The position numbers were made by a program, and so were the translations under genes. Shown here in pieces: positions 55,711-64,000 of a stretch of DNA of 64,000 bases; position 1 is the first letter of the stretch; each line of letters begins with the position of its first letter. The DNA is taken from NCBI GenBank assembly GCA_038025085.1, contig CM076148.1:31850501-31914500 (forward strand), given 5' to 3'. The notes beneath the pieces were generated by a model. It ran no database searches and was not told the origin of the DNA. It saw nothing but the letters and a program-made list of their open reading frames with translations. The stretch is from Tetragonia tetragonoides (taxonomy: Eukaryota > Streptophyta > Magnoliopsida > Caryophyllales > Aizoaceae).

Positions 55711-58104
55711 ATGGTGGCAAGTATCTTTACCGTACACTTTGTAATCACAACGTTTATCATCTTCTTAACTATTCCATTCCTGGATGGAAAAGATGCAGAT
55801 TATTCAGCCTGCTCGTCTACGAACTCGTGTGGGTTGATTCAAAATCTCAGTTATCCATTCTGGGGAGGCGACAGGCCCGAGTTCTGTGGCCATCCGGAGT
55901 TCCAGCTCAATTGTCATAATACCAGTGAGCACCCTTATATCTCATTTGATGGTATTATGGAACACCTTGCTCAAAGGGCAAGGGTGCTTAGTCTCAATAC
56001 AACCACTAAGAAAATGGTTGTTGCCTTAGCATATTTCTATTATCCTACGCGTCTTTGTGTTCCTACTGATTACAAGTTCGATGCGATAAATTTGTCAACA
56101 TCCTACAAACTCAGCCAGAGTGTGCAGAAACTTGACCTTTTCTATGGTTGTCCTAATTCATCTCAGGCCAAATCATTTCCATGCGGATACAACAATGGTT
56201 CCAATGGATCTATTTTATACTATGCCGAAACATCAGACATAATTGAAAGGGAGATTAAATCTTGCAAGATTAACTATACTATCCCGGTGTATAAGAGAGG
56301 GTTTAATGAGCTCAGTAATGGAAAGGCATCCCTTCTGAGTGTTTTGAAGGAGGGATTTGAGATGGAGTATATAGTGAACTCCAAAGCCTGTATGATATGT
56401 GAGAACTCCGGTGGCAGATGTGGATCACCAAAAGAAGCATCATCACATTCATCCAAGTTTATGTGTTACTGCCCACATGGACCAGAGCCATCAATGTGTC
56501 ATAAATCAGGTGCAGTAATCTTCTACAAAAAACAATCAGCATGAACAGTAGCCATAAACATAGAGTAACAAAACATGCTTAACAAGGTTATATATACGCT
56601 GACACTTTCTTTCTTTTTTGTTTTTTTTTTTTTTTCAGAAAAGAGTAATGTGGGACTAACAATATTAGGTAAGTAGATACTTTTCACTCACTCAAATGTG
56701 AAATGAATCCATGATCAAACTATATGGTGCAATATTATTTCTATGTGCTTCAAAATCTTTTCTTTTTTTTTTTTTTTCTCGTCTTTCCTCATTCATCAGG
56801 CAGCTCAGGAGGTATAATATTGCTTTCAGTACTACTCCTTGTAATCTGGTATTGCCAGAAGCGAAATTTTGGTCACTCAAAATTTGTCTCAAGGAGCAGC
56901 TCGTGTGAACGCACCCCATCAGACCTAGAAAGGGATAACAAATACTTTGGCCTGCCACTCTTCTCCTACAGCGAACTTAAGGAAGCCACTGACAATTTTG
57001 ATCAGTCCAGAGAACTTGGCATTGGTGGCTTTGGAACAGTTTACAATGGTAAGGCTTAGGTTAAGTCACTCTCAAAGGCATAAATACCTTCTGAGTAAGA
57101 AAAAAAGGGTTTAGCTAACTATAAACGTTTTCTCTTGCTTTGTTTTTCCCATCTTAGCCAATCTAACAGATGGAAGAAAAGTGGCAGTGAAGCGGCTGTT
57201 TGGGAAGAGCTACAAATGGGTAGAACAGTTCGTAAATGAAGTTCAAATCCTCACCCTTTTACGCCACCAGAACCTTGTCTCACTCTATGGCTGCACTTCT
57301 CGTTACTCCAGGGAACTTCTCCTTGTCTATGAGTATGTGCCTAATGGAACGGTGGCTGATCATCTGTACGGCAACAGAAGCAAAACAGGGTCACTCACCT
57401 GGCCTGTCCGTATGAGAATTGCCTTAGAAACAGCTAGTGCACTCGCTTATCTCCATGCTAGTGACATCATTCATCGCGATGTCAAGACCAATAACATCTT
57501 GCTCGACAGCAGCTTCAGTGTCAAAGTGGCTGATTTTGGGCTTTCTAGACTCTTCCCTAACGATGTCACTCATGTCTCGACAGCCCCACAGGGTACTCCA
57601 GGATATCTAGACCCGCTATATCACCAGTGTTACCGGCTGACAGATAAGAGTGATGTTTACAGCTTTGGAGTTGTGCTCATAGAGCTCATATCTTCTTTGC
57701 CTGCAGTGGACATGAACAGGCGCATGCAGGAAATCAACTTGTCCAACTACGCAATGAATAGGATCCAACGAGGTGCATTCAATGAGCTGGTGGATCCACA
57801 ACTTGGTTTCAAGTCAGATTTTAAGGTTAAGAAGATGACTATTTCGGTGGCAGAGCTCGCGTTCCAATGCTTGCAACACGACAAGGAATTTAGGCCATCA
57901 ATGGATGAGGTCTTGGATTGTTTGAAGCAAATAGATAGTGCTGATTATGAAGTATTGAAGGCAACAGAGTTGGCAAGAAACAATGGGGTGATAGAAAGTA
58001 ATGGTGCTAAACTATTACCTAATGGTCAGCCTCACCCATATTCTCCAAACTCTGTGATGGATACATGGGGTAGTAGGTCTACTGCACCCAACACTAGTAA
58101 GTAA
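55711..58104 (+). CDS. LRK10L receptor-like kinase, intact
   Basis: Exons 55711-56509, 56639-56668 (30 nt, one codon shorter than in the paralogues), 56800-57048 and 57158-58104; all phase 1 with GT..AG. Signal peptide MVASIFTVHFVITTFIIFL. GUB_WAK_bind (YSACSSTNSCGLIQNLSYPF, EFCGHPEFQLNC) and WAK_assoc (CMICENSGGRCGSP, FMCYCPHGP). Transmembrane GGIILLSVLLLVIWYCQKR. Kinase: LGIGGFGTVYNG, VAVKRLFG, IIHRDVKTNNILLD, VADFGLSR, APQGTPGYLDP and SDVYSFGVVL, all canonical. About 674 residues, normal for LRK10-like type 1 proteins. The last exon starts ANLTDG where relatives have GKLRDG. Likely role: plasma-membrane receptor kinase sensing wall or apoplastic cues; ligand unknown. Confidence 0.92.
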
Positions 58105-59915
58105 GGTGAGACATTTTTCGACATCTACGAAGTAGTAAACAACTGTAAATTGATAATTTGTTTGAACCTTGTATTGCATTTCTGACAACTATGCATATAA
58201 GGATGTCAAGTCTTATTAAAGATGTACAGAGAGGAGATTCAGCATTAGTTACATTCTTACCTTATATCAAAGTGTTCAAAACATGACGATCCATTTTCGA
58301 GAGTTCGATTTTACTTTAGCTCCAGGAGTTTTTCAAAAAGACTCCCAACTTCTGCCAGAAGAAATGGCTTGATTGTTGCAGAATTTGTTTTTCTGCAACA
58401 TCTGATCAGCTGAAAAATTATACATAACACAACATCAAAGTCTGAAATTAATACCAAATTAATACATCATGAAAACATAGATTTTTCTAAGGTGAACTCT
58501 ATTTATACAATGTTAATCATGGTGCCCGCAAATGGCACCTTGAAAGACAGTCACACAATATGCTAGCTAGTCACTCTATGATTGCCGATGCTATTTGTTC
58601 TTAGATACTACATGTTAACATGTAGTTATTCATAAGAACATGATTTGAATATATGAAAAACTTTTTAAATGGTGAAGCAAGTGTATTCAATTTAATGCCC
58701 CTATTAAGGAATTTATAAGGAGAAGTTCTAAAACAGTATGTAATAAGGTATATTATTAGCATGGCAAAGCACCATTTACATTCAAAAACCATATCTGTTC
58801 TACCGTGTACAATACTCCTTCCATTTCTAAGTATTTATCACCTTAGCTTTTCGAGATAAACTTTGACTTTAATTTGAGAAAACAAATGCAACTAACAAAT
58901 GAAAAACACTGAAATATTCATATCGCATAAAAAAAACTTCCATAATATTATCAAGCTTTGTCAAGCAATATTGCTGCAAAGAGGCAACCTTAACTGTCTA
59001 GAATTTTCAACCGAAAGGAAGGTCAAGCAATCTCTTTGAATATTTCATCATCAACCCTTTCAATTTTGAGCCAAAAGATATTTCAATGAAGATGCTCAAA
59101 ATTAGAATATTACTCGTATTACCTTTCAAAACAAAATATGTATATTTTCTATAGCACGAGTAGCCACGTTCAATAGTGGAGCCCGATAATAGTTGACCCA
59201 ACTCGAAAATACTGAGAGGAACCTCAAAGTAACCAGACTTGGAATGAAATGACCATATTCTAATGTTTATAAAAGTCATTTTCTATCATTTCACATTTAT
59301 TTTTGATGTGTTGGACCACTAACCCGAAATTGAACTCAAACCAACCTCTTAATCCATCACAAATAAAAAGACCTAAATCCGAACATATGAATACTTAATT
59401 TAGCAACTCCCGCGAGAAGGGTGTACTAACTCTCACCGCTTTAACTCTTAAAGATCATATACTTACTGTTGTTGATACTTCTAGTAAGAATAGCACAAAC
59501 AATAGAAGTCGCTTACAAATGTGCTATCTTACTTTATGTTTCTCTCGCGGTATTGGCAAGTCATTTTCTCAGCATGAGGACACTTTTTTTCCTCTTAAAG
59601 AGTTGTTCATACAATAAATCTGACTACATAAAAGGACAGGAAAACAATTTCAGTGTAACAAAGCCTTAATATGTGGTAGAAATTTCACAAGAGTCCCAGG
59701 GGCAAAGGAAAAGCAACGTAATAGACAGGGCACAGAATCGAACTTACTAATGTGAATCAGAAAATAAGTGTCATCCAAAAAAATCAAAGTCAAGTTGACT
59801 TGGAAAATCGACGTGATGGACAGCGCACAGAATCGAACTTACTTATGTGTAAACAGAGCAAATATCACCTGCAAAATAATTTCCATCAGTATACACGCTC
59901 ATTGTAGACTACTAT
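58105..59915. other. 3' UTR and spacer
   Basis: The first 200 bp are the shared 3' UTR. At 58817-58870 a fragment (ACTCCTTCCATTTCTAAGTA) resembles the left end of a Stowaway MITE, but no right end was found. No gene. Confidence 0.5.
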
Positions 59916-60012
59916 GCCCTGTGGTTATGAATCTGCTTGAAGTTTTCGGCTACGAAGACTTTGCAACAAGCAAGTCAAGTGAAGTGTCTCATCTGTTAGC
60001 CTGTAAGGTTTA
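59916..60012 (+). promoter_or_regulatory. Conserved upstream block of the broken LRK10L gene
   Basis: Contains CTGTGGTTATGAATCTGCTT, GAAGACTTTGCAACAAGC, AAGTCAAGTG and GTGTCTCATCTGTTAGCCTG, close to the block at 50504, so the promoter was duplicated together with the gene. Confidence 0.6.
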
Positions 60013-61141
60013 GCTTCCTTCGTCCTTCGATGACTTTTCTTTCCCTTATAATCTACACATACTTACTTAGCAGAATAAAGAGCAGAACATTCTTTCCTAC
60101 ATGTATGCTTGTATCCCATGAAACACAAACACAAATTCGAAAGCCATACACAAACATTGCAACCAAAGTATTTGCCATACACTTTGTCATCATAACTTCC
60201 TCATCTTTATACATATTCCGTTCTCGAATGGAGATGATGCAGATTATACAGTCTGTAGCTCGTCTCTGTACTCTTGCGGGCCAATCAAAAACATCGGTTA
60301 TCCATTTTGGGGCGGAAACAGGCCAAAATTCTGTGGCCGTCCGGAGTTCCTACTCCCCTGTTTCAATATCAGTGATCAACCTACTATCAAAATTGATACT
60401 ACTACTACTCCTAAAATGGAAAAAGTGTTTAGTATCAATACATCCACCCATAACATAGCCGTTGCCTTAGGATATTTCTTTCGTGATCCTCGTTTTTGTC
60501 ACTATGATAAAAAAGAAACCCTGAATTTGTCAGCTACCTTCAAGCTGAACCCGAGTGTTCAGAACCTAAGCTTATTCTATGGTTGTCCTAGTTCAGTCCC
60601 AAAAAATCACTCCAAATCGTTTGCATGCAAGGACATTAATGGTACCACTGAATCCGCATTTTACTTTGCAGATACATCAGAAACATATAAAAGGGGGACT
60701 AAGTCTTGCAATAGTAGCTATACTATCCCGGTTGCTAAGAGAGGGTTATATGATCTCAATAATGAAAATGCCACGCTTCTCAGTGTCTTGCGCAAGGGAT
60801 TTGAGTTGGAGTACGAAGCGAACTTCACCGCCTGTACGGCATGTGAGAATTCTGGTGGCACTTGTGGGTCACGAGATGATCCATCGTCAACTTTTTTATG
60901 TTACTGCCCACATGGACGACAGCCATTAATGTGTCAAAAATCAGGTACAATTAGCGGGCTATCAATTTAACAGAGTAACTCTAAAACAGAATTATTGTAA
61001 GAAGTTAATCAAACATAGAAATCAGATGCTGTGAGCCTGTGACCACAGTAGACTATAGCACAGTTTATGGTTATGTTACTGTCTTTACCCCATCTCAGGG
61101 AAACTAACAGAAAAGATATATATAATAACTCATATATGGTA

Positions 61142-61394
61142 CTTAATCTGTTTCACCTGATGTTTACACTTCATTTTTCAAGGTCAAAGTTCACAAACTT
61201 TGACCATGAATTAGTGAAAAAATACAAATATTTATATGTAAAAAAGGTATTGTTAGATTCATTTTAAAGAACACTTTTGGAAAATCATAATTTTATAATC
61301 TATATATGCATATAATTACAATTATCTATGGTCGAAGTGGTGCATTGGAGACCGTGAAAAAACAAATGTAAATATCTTCATGAAAGGAAGGGAG
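61142..61394. mobile_element. Probable Stowaway-like MITE in an intron of the broken gene
   Basis: TA precedes and follows the interval (61140-61141, 61395-61396). The right end GAAAGGAAGGGAG is typical of Stowaway; the left end is worn. The inverted pair GGTCAAAGTTCACAAACTTTGACC at 61182-61205 is the internal motif often found in this MITE group. Confidence 0.5.
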
Positions 61395-61530
61395 TATGAT
61401 GTATCTTCGCTTCATAGGTAATTTTGGCTTAGGTTAGCACCATACAGCAGCGTCATGTTATGTACTTGTGTCTAGCTGCAGATTTACATAATTGTCTGTT
61501 ATGCAGCTAACTCAGGGCATGTCTCTGTAG

Positions 61531-61571
61531 CCCCCCGCCCCCCCTCCCCCCCCAAAACACACACACACAAG
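61531..61571 (+). repeat. C-rich tract followed by (AC)n
   Basis: Runs CCCCCC, CCCCCCC and CCCCCCCC are separated by single bases and followed by about eight AC units. The complementary strand could fold as a G-quadruplex. It lies 46 bp before a mini-exon acceptor. Confidence 0.8.
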
Positions 61572-63170
61572 TGTTTTCTATGATACTAACACTGAGCATT
61601 GAATTGTTCATTCGCAGAAAAGAAAATTGTGGAATTAATAATCGGATCAGGTAAGTACATCCAGTATTTTAATTTCATTCAATCAAATCTGTGTGATCAA
61701 GATACATAGCTATCTACATCATGTTGGCTTTCTCGTCTTTCCCGTGTTCTTGTTCTCCCAAAACAAAGAAAAAGAAAATAACTACATATGTACCTTATTT
61801 AACAAGATGCTAGAATCTGCAAAAGGACTGACTTATGACCTTTTATCAACCAGCATGCATCTCAAGAGGTGTAATTACAGTTATAGTAGTACTCGTGGCA
61901 TGCTGGTACCGCAAGAAACACAAATTTGGTCACTCAGAATTAGTCTCAAAGAGCGGTTCCCATGAAGGCACACCATCAGATATACTTTGGCCTGCCACTC
62001 TTCTCCTACAGCGAACTTGAAGAAGCCACTAACAATTTCGATCATTCCAGAGAACTTGGGGCTGGTGGCTTTGGAAGAGTTTATCACGGTAAAGCTAAAG
62101 TTACATTACACTAAGCATATATCTCCGAAGTAATAATAAGAGGTAACAGTAAATGGTTTTTCTTACGCATTTTTCCTCATCGGTCCTAGGCAAGCTCAGA
62201 GATGGAAGAGAAGTCGCAGTAAAACGCCTGTTTGAGAAAAGCTACAAAAGGGTGGAACAGTTCATTAATGAAGTTGAAATCCTCACCTGTTTTGCGCCAC
62301 CAGAACCTTGTATCTCTCTATGGCTGTACTTCTCACCACTGCAGGGAACTCCTCCTTGTCTATGAGTACGTGCCTAATGGTACAGTAGCTGATCATCTGT
62401 ATGACGACAAGGCAAAAACTGGATCACTCAGCTGGCCTGTCCGTATGAGAATTGCCTTAGAAACAGCCAGTGCACTTTCTTATCTCCATGCCTCTGACAT
62501 CATACATCGTGATGTTAAGACCAACAACATTCTTCTTGACAACAGCTTCAGTGTCAAGGTAGCTGATTTTGGGCTTTCTAGACTCTTCCCTAACAATGTT
62601 ACTCATATCTCCACAGCTCCACAAGGAACTCCTGGGTATCTAGACCCGCTATATCACCAATGTTACCAGCTGACAGATAAGAGCGATGTTTACAGCTTCG
62701 GGATTGTGCTCATGGAGCTCATATCTACTTTGCCTGCTGTAGACATGAACAGGCACACGGACGAGATCAACTTGTCCAACTACTCAATGAACAGGATCAC
62801 ACAGGGTGCATTTGATGAGCTGGTGGACCCACAACTGGGGTTCATGTCTTATTTCAAGGTTAGGAGGATGACTATCTCGGTTGCAGAGCTCGCATTTCAG
62901 TGCTTGCAACACAACAAGGAATTCAGGCCATCAATGGATGAGGTTTTGGATGTTTTGAAGAGAATTGAGAGTGCTGATTATGAATCACTGAGGGCAGAAG
63001 AAATGACAGAAATTGATGGGGAGGTGTTGAGTAGCAAGCAGCCACCACCTTCACCTACAGAGGATGATGCTGCTAAACTATTGCCTAATCGTCAACCTCC
63101 ACTGTCTTCGCCAAATTCTGTGGTTGATAAATGGGGTAGTAAGTCCACTACATCTAACAGTAGCAAGTAA

Positions 63171-64000
63171 TATGGCACTTGTATACACTTATGTGAAGTA
63201 GTAAGCAATTGTGAACTGATGGATTGTTGCACCTTGTAAACTGATCCGGGCTATGGCTACAAGGCTTCCTTAATCTTCAAAGCATGAAGGTCCATTTTGG
63301 AGAGTTTGTATTCACCTTAGCTTCAGGAGTTTGTTAGAAAGATCTTTCAACTACTATGACAAAAAATTCCTGTTAGTCGTTTTGTCATGCAACTTCAGAT
63401 CAACTGTAATCTTAAGCATAATACAAAATCCAAAACAAACATTGCTCATACGAACGATGTCTTGTCAGATTCTTTTGCAGGTCATCTGAATGGAAACAAT
63501 TGTTAAGCACTTATTAAGCCCTAGTCACCTGGACTGTAGCGCGCCATCAGAAACACGGTGACTTGACTCATTCACATAATAATTGCTGTTTGAAGAGTCC
63601 CATCAATATCCTAATCACTCTTAAGACAAACCTGATGATATATGTTATTCGCGTAAGCATTACATACAAATGCACCATGTTATGGCCCATAAAAGCACCA
63701 TTTCCTTTCCAAAAGGACTTTAAACATGTGAAGAAGCTATATAATCTCAGTCCCACTTTGAAAAAGGTTTGCTTTCTTAGTTAAAGAAACTTCTTTCACT
63801 AAATAGCTTTAATAGGCGCGCACACTGTACATTCAAAAGCCAGACAAAGTCTAGGTTTATACAAGGAAAGCTCTGTCTCTAAGGAAGAATACATAACTCA
63901 GTCTCAAACTTAATTGGTTTATTTTCTACAAACCTTTCACTCTAAGGAAGAATATACATAATTCAGACAATAGCCTCAAAGAACCAACTGTAAGTGCTTA
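63171..64000. other. 3' flank, nothing recognised
   Basis: The beginning resembles the shared 3' UTR of the cluster. The short frames 63563-63784 (plus) and 63568-63756 (minus) overlap and have no motif. The cluster may continue beyond the right edge. Confidence 0.45.

Larger units (their letters stand above)
60118..63170 (+). pseudogene. LRK10L receptor-like kinase, broken by three frame lesions
   Basis: Exon positions: about 60118-60944, 61618-61650, 61854-62088, 62190-63170, matching the neighbours. Lesion 1: the signal peptide (TKVFAIHFVIIT) and the ectodomain (GDDADYTVCSSSLYSCGPIK) lie in different frames, shift near 60200; the ATG used by paralogues is also altered. Lesion 2: 17 bp are missing between 61981 and 61982 in the juxtamembrane exon (TPSD is followed directly by the sequence before PLFSY, out of frame). 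Lesion 3: one extra T in the run at 62290-62293 shifts ILTC from RHQNLVSLYGCT. The kinase from there to the stop at 63170 is open and keeps HRD and DFG. The lesions do not compensate. A truncated kinase from an internal ATG (62232) is conceivable but would lack the ATP-binding loop. Confidence 0.85.

Noticed and set aside
62153..62365. Separate 70-codon protein at the start of the last kinase exon
   Set aside because: It is the kinase frame before the 1-nt insertion at 62290-62293, not an independent gene.

Overview
The window is nuclear DNA from a land plant, most likely a eudicot. The evidence is a set of split genes with GT..AG introns, AT-rich spacers, a plant DUF789 gene, a tandem cluster of plant-only LRK10-like receptor kinases, and plant transposon families (Ty1/copia, L1-type LINEs, hAT, Stowaway, a Helitron and SINEs). 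I cannot fix the species; Caryophyllales is only a guess.

Layout. (1) 1-1.8 kb: the 5' part of a DUF789 gene on the minus strand, running off the left edge. (2) 1.8-42.5 kb: a transposon-dominated region with no intact host gene that I can defend. It contains a poly(A)-tailed retroposon with an 18-bp target duplication (6033-6586) and a diverged relative of it (26276-26819). It has a decayed hAT-like element (9010-15427) with a Stowaway MITE and a 5-kb LINE nested inside, and a 3.6-kb hAT element with a broken transposase (15907-19475). A probable solo LTR (21261-25578) is bounded by a 5-bp duplication; it is split by a hAT-like element that seems to carry a fragment of the splicing-factor gene PRP17/CDC40 and by a 5'-truncated LINE. 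A complete but broken Ty1/copia element (27309-32968) follows, then a 45-bp minisatellite, a non-autonomous Helitron (35910-38833) and a 366-bp tandem duplication.

(3) 42.6-63.2 kb, plus strand: the LRK10-like (LRK10L) receptor kinase cluster. The standard gene is a first exon with signal peptide plus cysteine-rich GUB_WAK_bind and WAK_assoc ectodomain, then a 30-33 nt mini-exon, a transmembrane/juxtamembrane exon ending at the glycine loop, and a last exon with the rest of the kinase. Two genes of this kind look intact (50758-53668 and 55711-58104). The last one (60118-63170) is broken by three frame lesions. The first unit is unusual. Three separate, intact ectodomain exons (42805-43528, 44503-45256, 46061-46787) stand in a row with no kinase between them. 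They are followed by one intact kinase module (48130-49614) whose own adjacent ectodomain (47456-47790) has decayed. Every donor and acceptor is phase 1, so any of the three ectodomains could be spliced in frame to the same kinase.

How it may work: LRK10L proteins are plasma-membrane receptor-like kinases with a wall-facing cysteine-rich domain, linked in other plants to rust resistance and abscisic acid signalling. The first unit may let one kinase be joined to several ectodomains through alternative promoters or alternative first exons. This is inference from exon phases and from the loss of the kinase's own ectodomain; transcripts would decide it.
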